64,000 bases of DNA from the NCBI GenBank assembly GCA_040954595.2, contig CM082580.2:10478001-10542000 (forward strand), given 5' to 3'. Below, piece by piece: positions 46,731-60,560 of this stretch. Source of the DNA: Balanoglossus misakiensis (lineage: Eukaryota > Hemichordata). Each line of letters opens with the position of its first letter. Position 1 is the first letter of the stretch. Position numbers and translations under genes: made by a program. The notes under the pieces are model-generated. The model made no database searches. It was not told the origin of the DNA and was given only the letters and a program-made list of their open reading frames with translations.

Positions 46731-49700
46731 GTAGTGTTATGAGCGTCGACTAATAATACTGTTTTACAGCTCTCGATGCGTAGAACTGAGAAAAATTCGC
46801 AGACTAAGATTTCAAGCAAAACAGCACAGAATAACTTGTATAGAACTAAATGTATACTAAACTTGTGTCTAAGCTTCGTTGTTATACTCGCGATCGATTC
46901 GGGTATCCCCGTTACACCGCTGTCGCGCTTACGCGCCGGAAAATCTCACGCAGGTTCAGCTTCGAGGTGTGTTGTCACGTGGTTGTTATTTTGGGAAATG
47001 CGTAATGGGACTTAGTTTTTCTCTGTCATGAGTACACTCCTATCTGAAGCATCTACAGACCCTTATGCACAGCCGATGGCAAATTCAAGAAATTGTGTGT
47101 CGGTACAGACTCTTGTAAGCAAGTCCATCACGAAAACGTAAACACTCACAAAACTGTATACACATAATGTGTATATTCGTGCATTTCAGCGAGTTGTTGT
47201 GTACGTAGGGGAAATGCGGGACAATGATAATTGAACCTCGAATAACAACAGCGGTGTTAAATAAAGGTCACAGTTGTTGGATCTACACATGCTACTCCGT
47301 TATTAGTGCCATTGATAGTCACATGTTCTAAGTTTCGCTTCTGCTTTCTCAGATAGGGTTGAACTAAACTTCCCCCACGTATGCGTCTCTGTACACGCTT
47401 ACGTTTGCAAGCACACAGGCACCCAGCCCCAGTTGAACGATTGCGAGTGCCTGGTATAACGATTCAAGCTGTAGACATAATTATGCGTTGATCTCCAGCT
47501 ACATTTCTGGATTTTACCTTTTCGGCAAACGAAAGATAAAAATCCGCACATCACTGAGGGCTTCTCGGAGTTGAAACGGAATCAAAAGCAGTCCTCGGGT
47601 AATAGCGGGCAATAAAACCGTAAATAAAACCGCGGATCGCTGGTAATTGCAAATGTTTGTTATTGCCGACCGCAAGAAACGCACCGGCACCTGGCACAAG
47701 ATCGTCTTCAACTTCTCATTAATTTCACGTGCAATATCCCGTCCCCCGTGAAGTTAACGACAGCTCTGATAAATGTTTACGATATACATTGTACACCCAG
47801 TGTTCCCGCTCTCTTTTTGCTTAGCATTTAAGTTTGTCGTTAGTCTCATGGGAAAGGGAGAACCAATCTTCAAATGGAGTTGGCGGCTTTCTTAGCTTGT
47901 GTCGTCCATGCAAAAGAATGCTATCAAAAGACACTATGACGTGGCTTCTAGGATTGCAAATATAAAAGTTCAGTTTATATGCAGGTTCTTCACGCTGCCT
48001 TATTATAACGCAGAATTAAGTACTTTCATCTTACTTGCCAATCTAATTTAATGATTGAATCTGCCGAAATCTTTTCGATAAGTACAGATTTCCCAACCTA
48101 GACACCAATAGCCAAGTCCTAAATTTCCGAGAGAGGTACGTTTTTTTCCCGTTTACATGTACACACAATTTGTCTCCAATTCAAATCCATGCGTACATGT
48201 ACTGTTCACATTGACGGCAAAATACATAGTTTAATCGTCTGAAAGTCTCATGATAAACGATATGGACACCAGATAACCTCTTGGAAATGTCGCCGGAGGC
48301 CACGTCGAACAGCAAGCGTTGACCTCTTTGGCTTTCAGTTTGGTTAGACCCGCAATAACCTGTCTCAGAAGAAGTGGCTGCTTGTGTGGGTCGTCTGCAG
48401 TTTCCCATTTTCCCACCGAATTAACTTCTGAAAGATTGCTGTCTCTTCTCATTTGAGTCGGCAAAAATCATGACCGTGCCCATTACACGGTCTCTGGCGA
48501 CAGTCGTCTGCAGTTTTTCAGCTCGTTTTTACCTCCCGGGGCCTCCATTGACGTAATTTGAGAGTACTTTTTATGGAAAACCTTATTGAATACATGTACA
48601 TGTAATTATACTACATGGGCTTATTCCATTACTTCAACTATATCAGTTCAACCCAGATCGCTGTTTCATTTACTCGATATACGGAGCTGTAAGTGTCGGG
48701 TGTGTTTCTTCTCGGCGTTACAGAGTACACATTCAGTAAAACCCACACGAATATCACCGCTTTTTATGTAGCATACTGTTGGAATAACCTTTAATGTTTA
48801 ACACCTCTCTCATTCTAGCTCGGCAAAGTGTGTACACGTATAGGCGCAAGAAGGTCTAAACACCCCCATACAAGTGTGCACTTGTTTGATAGTGCGCTGA
48901 TAAATGCGCAAAGTATCTCAAAAGTGCCAGGGAAGTGCTGGCGTTGAATGAAAAGGCTTCCGACACCGTGTCCTCACGGATGCCGGGTACAATATTCCGC
49001 GTTGTAATATAAATCACTGCAAAATTCGCATTTGAAATAGGGACGCCCACGGATCCAACGATTGCATGAAGCCATTTTAGTATTCAGCGCGCAAACCACC
49101 GCGGAAAGGGGAGTCGTTAGTGAAATTCTTAATGGGGGCATTGTCAATAACACAAACGTACCGACTCGGGCGACCCCAACCCCCAAACCCCAGTGCGAAA
49201 AGTAATAACAGTGTATCCTGTAAAATGAGTCATTTTCTCTTGCGGTCTGTTATTTTTCCTCATACATACATTCATACAACACCATCAGTTGTCTGTTTGT
49301 AAAACGTGTGCTACCACAGTACATACATTTACCACTGGACCAGACGGTAAATTATCATTCGAATGGAAGATATTCTTATAATATCGTGACCCATATTTTT
49401 GACTGTTTTGTTGCTCCCAGTTATGAAGAAAGTTCTCAAGCACATATTATTTTGCATCAGACTAAGGTAAAGATCGGTGTCAGCGTCTTAGTGAGCTCAG
49501 CAGGAGAAATTTGTATAAGCCCCTGTCGGTTGGTTAGGCAAAAAAAATACTTTTGAACAACTTCCGTGACGTCGCTATTGAAAATGCTTCAACACAATAT
49601 TGGCTGCAGATACTGTGGAAACCATTCAAGAATTATTTTTCATTGTACGCTCGCCTTCCGTGAATTCTTATGACAACTCCCTAGGCAAGACTGGATCCTG

Positions 49701-52700
49701 CAAAGGACCGACCGATCCTATACGTCAATATACATTGCACATTGTGTAAGCCTATATTGCGAAATTGATTGAAAGCGAGCATAAATCCCCATGACAATGC
49801 TCTATGGCGATTCGAAGATGCATGGGGAACAAAATCTTCTTTTCATGCGATTGAGCACTGAGGTATAAGATATCCTCTGAAGAGAACCATGATCTCCGTG
49901 GAAGGACGGCGAATAAGACTGACTAACACACTTCTTTTTCTCAACGCCCATGCATTGATCATGAGAAAATCTTATTGTAAACAACATGCACAGCCACACA
50001 CGGTCTATTAATTGGGATTGGGCTGCCCGTAAGGGCCGCCGCGCCATGTTATTATTTGAAAACTGCCTTTCAATCAACAACCCCTGTCGTTTCAGTTTGT
50101 TTCCATGGGGATGAAGCCGATCTCATGTTTGTAGTATTTTTGCAAAGATAAATGAGTTTCAATTCAGCCTCGATTGTCAAGCGGAATTTTGCTCGAGGTA
50201 GTGTAGATTACAGGGAAGTCAATCTTTTGTTCGAAACTCGAACTACCCAGCTTCATTTTTGTATTAAAAGGAGCGGAGCAGATTTATTAGTTATATCCAA
50301 CTACAATATAACGAGAAATGTAATGAACTGCTTGGTCTATCACAATCGCACAACTTTGACAATATTCTGTTTTCGACAATTGAGCGATACAATTAAAATA
50401 CTCTGCATGTCCATCATTGATAAATTTCAAAAGCATTTGAAACTCCTTCAAGCGTCATTCTTTATTTTATTCCAAAGATTACGTGTTCTTTCTACACTAA
50501 TCTTGCAGTGCTGTAGCAATGTGTATATACTTTCTATGGTAAATGGTCTACAGTAGAATAATGTTATGAAAACGCATGTATACACCTGTATAATCAACTG
50601 TATAATTCATTAGAAATTGGTGCTTACAGTCCACATGCAGCTGGTAGATCGTTTAAACTTCCGTATTACGCACACGCACACACGCATACAGACGCTCAAT
50701 AAATACGCGCGCATGTTGCGGATACTGGCCTCAGCGCTATTCCAATATCACCGAACTCAGAATATAATCTACACAATGTATAGGAGGGACTCACATTCTA
50801 CACATGTACAGATTTTAGTACACACATAAGTGAAGCATTGTTACAACAGTTTGCGTTTGTGTTACGGCACATTTACTTTTAGTACTCCCATGGGCAGTAC
50901 GCTGCGGAGTTTATTCTTTCAGGTGGCGTAGTTTTATATCCCCGCAGAAATCATCTTTATTAAAGTTGCAATAATCGACTTTTTTTACTTAAACGAAATA
51001 TCGTAACTGCTGATGAATTTCAGCGCGCTGATGTGATGACGGAGCGATAACATGTTTATTGGAAAACTGTGACGCAGCAAAATGGCCTTCTGCGAAATTA
51101 AAATCTTGGGATTCTCTGGTGTGACGTGAATTTTCATTCAAAGCCAGAAGCGCCACACAACGCACGCGTGTATGGATGGAATTGAATGCAATTGCGCGTG
51201 AATTCACTTTTGTCACGTACCTGCAAATAAATTCGCATTTTTCTCATTTCCATGCACAATTAACGAGATAGAAATCGTGAAATATATACTTGAGTCGTTC
51301 TGAGACGTCGTGAATTTTACTCCGAGAAATATGCCGGATGTGACGTATGTACAGACCTTTGCAAAAAACAAAGCAGTGTAAGTTCGACAGGCCTATAGGC
51401 CGTCAAATGGAAATTCCGCTCTCAGAAGATTAATGGTTCTCCGCACGAGTGTTTGTGTTCATGTATACCCCTCCCCCCTCCTGAATGTTACATAGCACGT
51501 TACCACCTCGTATTCAGTGACAACAGTTAGCACAAGTAATGGAACAGATCCCTAAGATATTTTTTGGTTAATCGTGTATACCTTCTGGGTTGGTTGATAA
51601 TGGAAGTCCCCGTTGGTTTTGCCAATTAATCGAACGTAAGCGGATCTGGTACATTTTAAGTAGGACCGCGAGGGGGAAAAGTACTCAGTGCCAGGCGTTG
51701 TTCGGACTCAGATGTTCCTGTGGCGAAATACCACGTGTTCACTGAGACAATCTCCATTAAAAAAATACATTGTGATTGGATCCCCATTACACCGTTTCCC
51801 GTCTTCGCGTAAGTGTACCCTCGCAGAATGTTGTTAGAGCACACGTGCAAGGAATGTGTTTTTCACGAGAAGTTTCAATCTAAACGGCGCAATTCCAGCC
51901 AAACCGACGATAAATTAGATCACACATTATTTAGCGTATATGGAACAACACGTACGTGTTTTTGTAAACTAGTCAGAAGTTTACCGTCTCTTCGTGTATA
52001 GAGTTGATCTAAAACATGAGCTCTCCGCCAATGACGCTATAGTCAATCTGGCTGTAAGAGGTCTGTTTCATTTTTCCCCCAAGATTATTTATAGCAATCT
52101 GCTCCGCAAGTCGAAGTAGTCAACTTCATTTTATAACGAGCCGCTTTAGGACACGTTGATATTTTCTCTTTGTTGGTGAACTGAAATGAGAAACTTGCTC
52201 GTCTGATATCTCTCCACAACGCATAACGAATTCTAAAACGGCGCAATATAGAATTTGTCTCCCCGGGCCAAAATACACCACTTCTCTGATATTGGACCAT
52301 TCCACTGCCAAAGATAATGTGACCACTGCTGTTAGGTTCTGGGAGATTGGGCATCGGGGAAATATGCCCAGCTGAACAGAAACGAATAGAAGGGTCCTTG
52401 ATAATTCGCAAATGCTTTTTATGCTGCCCAAGTGTGTGTGTAACTACAGATCACGTGGGGGAAGACCGCATTAACAACCCGGAGCAGGCCAGATCGATAT
52501 TCATAAGGACTACCCAGCCAATTTAAAATAACCGGCGGGAAGAAAGTAATGGCATGAGATGATAATGTCATATCATAATGGCGGCTTTTTGACGGATGGT
52601 GTGCCCAACTTCGTCGTTTACGTTTTAACAACCTGTGTTAATATTCGCGCCCGTTGTTCGGGGTCAGGTAAGCTTGAGCTGCGGCGCACCAGTTGCAGAC

Positions 52701-53199
52701 TAAACCACTTTTGAATAAGAAAGTTGGAACGAGCGAGTGCTTTGGAAGGTTGTCGCCACCACAGATCGATTGACTCAGCCAGCCTGTTGCGGAGTGGTCG
52801 AGGCAGCTTGGATTTGTCCTGTCAGTCAGCGGCTACGACGAAAGCGTCACGTTGCGACCGACCGACCGACACAACCGCTTGGATGTCACAAGTTGAACCG
52901 TGCGTGTACCGAGACCATTTTCTGTGTTTACTTGCTCGGTGAACAGCGGAAGTCGCACCCGCTCTCTCATTGGTCGTCGTGAAATTGGTCTAAATTTGCG
53001 GCAAATTGGGCTCAAGTCAACTTCATTATACGCTTGTTTGCTTCGCACGAGTGGCTCTCCCAGGAATTGCAACCACCCTTAGAAGAAGTACACGCAGTAA
53101 CTTGCAGAACCCCTAACAAGCAGTCGACACCGCCGATTATTTCAGGAAAGACTGCGATCACAAAGCGAGGCTGTCGCGGACACTACGAACACCGGAACG
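46731..53199. other. 6.5-kb intergenic region
   Basis: I found no supported exon or RNA gene. It contains the upstream region of the receptor kinase gene on its left. On the right (roughly 52650-53199) it probably contains the promoter and 5' UTR of the Ly6 gene. Longer open frames here, such as the one at 50152-50556, show no domain-like or biased composition. Confidence 0.45.
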
Positions 53200-55205
53200 A
53201 TGCCGGAATCGCCGTGGCTCCCTCTTCTTGTGGGTAAGTAATGATTCCACCACAATCTGCTTGCTAACCCAGCCTCTGTGCGCGCGACAGTGATGTTTGG
53301 CGCCAAGCTGTGTCTATACGAGTCAAAATAAGATTCACGAGCTTGCCAGTCGTGACCGCAAAATATATAAGCTGATATTCCATAGGCGTTCTATAACATT
53401 AACGTGTCTAATCTAATCCGAGCCGCCTGTCTTCCTTTTAGAGTTTCTCATACAAAAAAAAATTAAGACTGCTTTGAGATGCTATCGACACCAGCTTCAG
53501 TGGATGCGAATAAACCACCGAACGAGTATGCGAGATACATATTCGAGCGGCTAAGTTCATCAATTACAGTTGACGCGACCGCCTTATCACCTGCCGAATG
53601 CCTTTTGCGCTCTATTGAAACCATAGATGAAAGTTTTTATGTCGATCACTTGCGGGTGCTCTTTTCGGTAAACTCTTCGCAATGGACAGTAGTTGATATG
53701 ATATCCATGTACAGTCGAATGTTTGTTTCACGTATTCATCTTTGGTCCCTCTACTACGGATAGCCGCTTAAACTCCTGCGATTCCAATGTCAAAACAAAC
53801 CATTGGTGGAGAATGGTACACTGAGCGTCTGTGTATGAATGTATGTCTGCGTGTAACTTGTGTCCACACACAAACATACACACACAATTGGCCTACAGAG
53901 AACCTAGACCTACCAACATAATATAATATAATATAATATAATATAATATAATATAATATAATATAATATAATATAATATAATATAATATAATATAATATA
54001 ATATAATATAATATAATATAATATAATATAATATAATATTAATAATATTAATAATATTAATAATATTAATAATATTAAGAATATAATATAACTTAAATCT
54101 TGCCAAGTGGCCTACACAATTATCAGCATTGAATTATTCCTCGAACTCTTCTCAATCTACAGACTCTTACGCCTTTTGACACGTCATTAAAGTAATCCTC
54201 CCCTACATACATTGACATTTCACGTTTATGCGAATTTGTCAAACCCACTTAGAGGGTTGGCGAGCGAAATACTTGTCGCTAATGGAAAACTGATCCACCA
54301 CTTTAATGAAAAAATGGCCGTGCGTGTGTCGCTAGCCGCGCCAGAGTCTAGATTGCATCAGTAAACGTTCGCGGCAGCTTTTTAGAACAAGCCTCGAGGT
54401 TGAATGAAATAACTTAAAGTTTTCACACTGCAATATGCAATTATCGTAGATATTGGGATACGTTTTGTTTTTGTGCGATAAAAACAATTACCTCACCACT
54501 TTTTCTGTGTACACTTTGATCGACTCTTTTAACTGTGTAAATAACATCTTTAAAAGAACGCGGTGAAAATCTCCACATGTAGTATAGCAACGGCTTTTGT
54601 AGATCGATATTGAATTAAAAAAGGCAGCGAGCTTAGCGTCTGGTCGTCGTTGTGTTTCCGCTAATCAAACGGTTGTTGCGTTAACAACATCAGCATTATT
54701 TCATAAATTATATCTCCCCCCCCCCCCGCTGTACATGTATTTAGGAAAACTGTTTTGCGAACCCATTCTTCACCTTTCGACATCAATTCCAGTGTAGTAG
54801 CGAACTCTCGCTTCCCAGCGGCAACCTGTGAGGCATTTGATGACTATGGAACCCGTTGGCCACATCGCTGTCTAATATCCCGCGGGAACTTTTTTTTGCT
54901 TTCTTGAATACTGAATCTAAATAACTGTCACTGTTATAATGAATATCTGAATTTTACTCCCCGTGCGCACTTGTTTCGATGTTCTTTCTCCTTGTGAGAT
55001 CAAAGTCGCCCTTGAAAATTTCCATGCCCTCGGTAAGACAAGTGCTTGTTGGGACTGGTTGTCATAGGAACAGCACCAACGACCCTTTGGCGTTGTTATG
55101 GCTATTGAGTATTCTGGCAGAGAACATGCATGCCACGTAAATGGACGGTAAAATCTGGCACCACGGCAATCAGTGGCGGGATAAAGATCGCTTCTGAATA
55201 TCAAG

Positions 55206-55236
<31 letters not shown>

Positions 55237-56834
55237 CTGTCTGTCCGTCCGTCCGTCTGTCTCTTTATAATTGGTTAGCTATCTGCCACGGAGTCTTGCC
55301 TTTCTGTGCCAATTGTTAGTTCATTATTGTGCCGGCACTTGTTAAATTTCCCATTATATTATCACTTCAATATATCTCGTACAGTCGTATAATCGATCGA
55401 TTGTAACAGTAATTAGGAAGTATAAACTGTATGAAATAGATGTGTATGTTTTTGTTGTCCTTTTGGTTCAAATAGGCTGTAGTGGTTTACATTCACGTCT
55501 TCATGCTCTACACTAAAGGATGCGGTCACCCGAGGTCGTCGTAAATTTTCCGATTTCTTCAGAACGGGTTCGCCCGACTTTATTTCAAAGTTGCATGCCA
55601 AAATTGACTTCACGCTGCCTTTGCAGTGGGATAGTAAAACGATACCGTATAAGATTTGGAAACCATTTCCTCAGAGTCGAAAAAGTAATTACGCGCGTGT
55701 GTTAGCATACAAATGGGTCCTGAAGGTACACTTCAGCGAGGATGTGTGGACGCGGGAAATAATATAGAAGTAAAAAAATTCGATTGCATTGACTTCGGCG
55801 AGGATTTTTAATGTTATAGCCGCCAGTATATTGATTTGGCATCGTTAAGTACACAGAGCGAGCGGTGCACTAACGGCTATGCATGTCGGCGGTTCTCAAT
55901 CAGTGACCGGGTTTCTTTCCATGACTTATTTGGTTTGCTCTTGTCTTCGCTCGTTCTCTGTATAATCATTCGCGGCACGTCCGAACCGTAAAACACCCGA
56001 CTGGTTCATTTTTACGCCCCCCCCCCCCCAACCAACATATGGAATACGACACGCATGTCCTCAAAGGCAATTCTGCGTTGGTTGGCGTTGACGACGAAAT
56101 GATCGATCGAGCGAGCGAGAGGCCTTTCTTTTAAGAATAAAATAAGGTCAAGGGAAAATCACGCTGTCGCTTCTCTCGCTGACGTAAATGCATTAGGTTT
56201 GGTTCAAAACGGGCATACTGAAGGATCGATTAGCGTTATCCAGAGTGTGGCACCCCGTCTAGTATGATGGCAACAATCGCAGGGACTGCACTGAAAGTTG
56301 ATACGGTTTTATGGGGTAAGGACTAGGCAGAGAGAACACAAAGGAAATGCCCTACGGACGAATGACATTTATAGATTCCTCAGGTATCTGGATTATTAGA
56401 AATGTCCTCTGCACCGATAAGTCTTGTCTGTAGACAAGGTTTTGTGTCCCTTTAAGGAATGGATCGGCATATAGTGTGTTGGTTTGGTGTGATGTCTGGT
56501 TATCGTTTTGAAGTACTCAGTCAATTCTTCTTTTACCTCCTGACACAAGGTTTTTGTAAGCAGCAACTAAACACCGCGTACTTTTATCGGTTATAAGTAT
56601 TTGGACGAGAATCGCAGTGACGACCTTAGTTGTCATGGAGACCGGAACGCGCAATTGGACAATTCCTCGAAGTAATACCCATGCGTGGTCACGCTGGTCT
56701 ATTTTCTCTTGCACTTTTGTCATTACCATTTGTACACAATAGCGAGACATACATACATACATACATACATACATACATACATACATACATACATACATAC
56801 ATACATACATACATACATACATACATACATACAT

Positions 56835-56867
<33 letters not shown>

Positions 56868-57032
56868 TACATACATACATACATACATACATACATACAT
56901 ACATACATACATACATACATACATACATACATACATACATACATACATACATACATACATACATACATACATACATACATACATACATACATACATACAT
57001 ACATACATACATACATACATACATACATACAT

Positions 57033-57081
<49 letters not shown>

Positions 57082-58605
57082 TATCTGCCCGATATCTTTA
57101 CACTGCATAGCACATCAGCGACTAATTCCTTATATTTTCCTGAGATTAGACAGGTTTAGCAAGTATTTTTCAGTTGAGAACTGTCTTAATAGCAATTTTC
57201 TCCACATAAATATTTTAATCTTTGACATAAGCCTGCGTTTTCTGTCTTTCATGTATACGTAGGCGTCACTGACAGCTACATGCGAATTCAAATTTATTTC
57301 GTATTACTTATGAGATAATAACAGACACAGGGTTTCTCATGATAATCAAGAAAGCCAATTTTGTACGTCACAGGCTCATGCAAAGTAATTGCTTCTGGAA
57401 ATCCAAGCAACTGCCCGGCGCCGGCGAGTGGGTGGCCAGTCATTTTCATTGTATTTCACGGAAAAGCCAACTTGCCAATTTGCAGTCACGCTGAAATTGT
57501 TGCTAGGTGACAGATAAGACGGTCGTCCCATGGGTAGGCTTGTCAATGCCAGAATTATGTCCAGCCGACGTATTTGTCAACGATCTTGAATGAAATTTTG
57601 CTCGAATGATTTCAGAATACGTGTATTATATTTTTACCGGATGAAAACAGCGTCGGCGTGTATTGTCTGCGAAAATGGCAGGAATGAAATTGCGCGCGAA
57701 GGGAACGCCTGATTTCCTCTTTGGATCATAACAACCAAAGTAAAACGGTCGATAGCGTATCTGAAGGATCAACATCGGTAATTGAAAATGTCCATTGCTC
57801 AGTCGTGCGATGACTGACTGTAACAAAAAAAAGAAAGCGAAACACGTGATCAAATGACCTCGTATAACCTCACAAGCAGGCATCCTTTCTTACAGAATAG
57901 ATGATTTTCCGGACATTGCGAGATCTCGTCAGACTTGCTTAATTACCGTAGCAACGGGTTGCTAGTCTATTGTAATATACCCTGTATTCTCATTCCGCAG
58001 CCTGTTCCTGTTTGATGCTCACAGAAGTCAACTCTCTCACCTGCCATGTTTGCAAAAGCGTGATCGGAAACCAAGACGCAGACTGTGAGGGCGCCCCAAA
58101 CAGCCCGAGGGCATGCATGGCTACAGATAACGAGTTTTGTCTGGTAAGTTTCGTCTTCGTGTTCCATATTGCGAGCAGTACGTGACTCTTAGTAGTGTTT
58201 CACGGAGTTCTTGCGACTTTATTCCCGCAGGCAAGAGTGGCTTTTGTCGGAGACATACTTTCCTCGGTGGTCAGGGCGTGCAGCGAGACGTGTGAACCGG
58301 ACTACTTGTCCTGCCTACAGGAGCACGGCGAATGCACACTCTGCTGCGACACGAACGACTGCAACAGCCGATCCGCCGTCAACGTGGCAACCCTGCTGGC
58401 CACGGGCGACCCGCCAACGGCAACGCCCCCATCGGCACGGAACACCGCAGAAGCAAACACGGATTACAAAAATTCATCAGGTGCGGCAGTTATATCGGAT
58501 GACGACAGAGATCCAGCGGTCACGTATCACGCAATAAACAGAGACAGGATTGCCATTTTTGTCGCCTGTGCGCTTTGGGTTTCATTTAATTGTTTAAATT
58601 GGTAG
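53200..58605 (+). CDS. Ly6/uPAR-type (LU domain) GPI-anchored protein
   Basis: Three coding exons: 53200-53233, 58001-58143 and 58231-58605, joined in phase 1 then phase 0, giving 183 aa. Exon 1 encodes MPESPWLPLLV, and exon 2 continues it (CSCLMLTEVNS) into a good signal peptide ending just before LTCHVC. The mature part has the LU-domain cysteine pattern, from the paired LTCHVC to the diagnostic CTLCCDTNDCN. A Thr/Pro/Ala spacer follows, and then a hydrophobic C-terminus (about 165-183, IAIFVACALWVSF), as expected of a GPI-attachment signal. Such proteins sit on the outer cell surface and often modulate receptors or ion channels; the partner here is unknown. The second and third exons are secure. 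Exon 1 is chosen for its signal-like sequence, phase and strong donor (g|gtaagt), but is 4.8 kb away. Confidence 0.8.
53918..54090. repeat. (AATAT)n pentanucleotide array, then (AATAATATT)n
   Basis: About 120 bases of near-perfect ataat pentamers pass into a 9-bp derivative unit. It lies in intron 1 of the Ly6 gene. Confidence 0.95.
55206..55262. repeat. (CTGT)n/(CCGT)n tetranucleotide repeat
   Basis: Fourteen or so tetramers of ctgt with interspersed ccgt, in Ly6 intron 1. Confidence 0.9.
56747..57081. repeat. Long (ACAT)n-(AC)n-(ACAT)n-(ACAG)n microsatellite
   Basis: About 285 bases of ACAT tetramers, broken by a short AC dinucleotide stretch near 56851-56867, then about 48 bases of ACAG tetramers. 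The open frames on both strands (repeating Tyr-Val-Cys-Met or His-Thr-Tyr-Ile) are artefacts of the repeat, whose tetranucleotide unit contains no stop in any frame. Confidence 0.97.
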
Positions 58606-58789
58606 TTAGACGTAGCTTAATATCATCTTTTTTATTATTATTTCGCACGTATATGTATACAATGGTCCTGAAGAGGTTGCGTTTTATTCCAGGCGTTATT
58701 AGCACATGACGGAAATCAATTTCTGTTTGGCTAATTAGTGTGTAGCACCTGGTGGTTTAATATAATTTCGCAGAGAAGAATACTTGTGG

Positions 58790-58870
58790 TGTTGTGTTGT
58801 GGTGTAGTGTAATGTAGTGTAGTGTAGTGTAGTGTGGTGTGGTGTATTGTGGTGTAGTGTGACGTAGAGT
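58790..58870. repeat. (GTGTA)n pentanucleotide repeat
   Basis: Imperfect gtgta/gtgtg pentamers just downstream of the Ly6 gene. Confidence 0.85.
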
Positions 58871-59069
58871 AAAAGCCACTCTCTATTATGTTTCATATTA
58901 ATTATTTTATTTTATAGTGATGATTCCATTTAATTAAAACTCGTTCTTGAAGTTCTGCTCATTTTCTCTAGTAGATTTATAGTGTTCTCTTTAAACAAAA
59001 AAAGAAAATTAAAAAACATTCGTTCGTTCGTGTTTATTAAATAACTCTTCATTGAAATTCAACATGCCC

Positions 59070-59070
<1 letters not shown>

Positions 59071-59141
<71 letters not shown>
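59071..59141. repeat. (GA)n microsatellite
   Basis: About 70 bases of pure GA dinucleotide in the spacer between the Ly6 gene and the next gene on the - strand. Confidence 0.97.
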
Positions 59142-59142
<1 letters not shown>

Positions 59143-60434
59143 GGACAGGAGGCACACAAATGATAGACAACACCTCAAACTCTTGTGACGTATCGTATTC
59201 CATGTGCTGAGAACACGACGCGTGGTAAACGACTGTTGTATTCATTACACGTATGTGAGTAACTGCACATGTCCTGAAGTCACCCAAAGGGTGTACAGTT
59301 TCCCCGTGCACAACACTGGGCATTGGTTGAAACCGAAGGATTTCTCTGAGACTCGCTAATCCGGTAATAGAAACACGATACATTTGGGAGGATTAGTTCG
59401 TCCTCGTTCATGGAGATATTCTGAAAAAAAAATCTCCAGTCTGTATCTATTACTGACACCTAGTAAAGATACACCTTTATTAACCCAACGACGTCAATTC
59501 CTGTTCATAACAAATTCAGATACACAATTCATGATGCTGTAGCCATATTTGCATATGACATGAGAACACAAATATACAATACACGCGTTTTTATTCATGT
59601 CATGTGCAATGATGTACAATTAATCACATTTTAATGCACTGGACAACAACATGTTCTGGCAAGTTGGACGAAAATATCTGATGATGGCGATGGTGTATTT
59701 ATGATTACCATACTGAGGATTTCTAGTGTGTGCCTATAAAATAAGTATGCATTGTAGAGTTTTACAAGCTTAGGAAACCTTTCATTCGGCTTGGTGAATT
59801 CATGTGCTTGGATAAATTTCATAAATACCATGGCAGATTCTCTGGCACATCCGTTGTCACTCCCTTGTTGGTATTATCCTGAAAGATGTTGTTTGTAGGC
59901 AGCGAATAATTTAATCGTGCTTTGGCGCGAAAGGAAAGTCCTCCCAACCCCAAAGAACCCCCAAAGCAATGGGGGAATCCTCTATGTATTAAACGTACCA
60001 AATCACTCAAGTAAATTACTTACTCGCGCCGTTTCCCTAATGAGTCTCTCTCGTATATGATTTTCGAACAGAGATTATCCTGAGGAAAATCATGTCACTG
60101 AACACAGTTTGCTGCTGACAAAATGCGATGGAATTAAGGTCAGCTGAACTTGGATAAAACTAATCCCAAGTTTCTTGCGGTCTTGATTAAACATGATTAA
60201 AACGAAAAAATTTCACAATACAAATATTTTCAGTTTCCAGGGCTACAGTGTTGCTTCCCGTCATTCTCCATCGCCAACTGACCAATATCACTCTCCGAAA
60301 CAATGACCTCTGTTTATGTCATTGCACCTGACTCCAGTTTACATGTAAATGTAATGCTTGAAGTAAACCACCCTCCCGCTTCTGAACATACACGGACTAG
60401 AGCCACAGGTAACATCATGATGCGCTATTACATT
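59142..60434. other. Spacer with no gene seen
   Basis: No supported coding or RNA feature between the Ly6 gene and the 3' end of the - strand gene at 60561. Confidence 0.5.
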
Positions 60435-60440
60435 TTTATT
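60435..60440 (-). other. Poly(A) signal for the 60561-62884 gene
   Basis: AATAAA on the - strand, about 120 nt beyond the stop codon. Confidence 0.55.
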
Positions 60441-60560
60441 GAAATAGACATTGGACTGACATAACACCAAAGGAGGCGTCAATTTTTGACCAGGACAGCC
60501 TGGTTTTCAGAGAATATTCGAAGCGACTACTTCGGATGTATCCACGCGAATTGTTCTTTC

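Noticed and set aside
50152-50556. 134-codon frame in the 46.7-53.2 kb spacer
   Set aside because: AT-rich with random-looking hydrophobic composition; no splice context or family resemblance.
56264-56315. Alternative first exon for the Ly6 gene (MMATIAG..)
   Set aside because: It has a phase-1 donor, but gives a poor signal peptide; the exon at 53200-53233 gives a much better one.
56517-57262. Long open frames of repeating Tyr-Val-Cys-Met and His-Thr-Tyr-Ile
   Set aside because: Translation of the ACAT/ACAG microsatellite, which has no stop codon in any frame.
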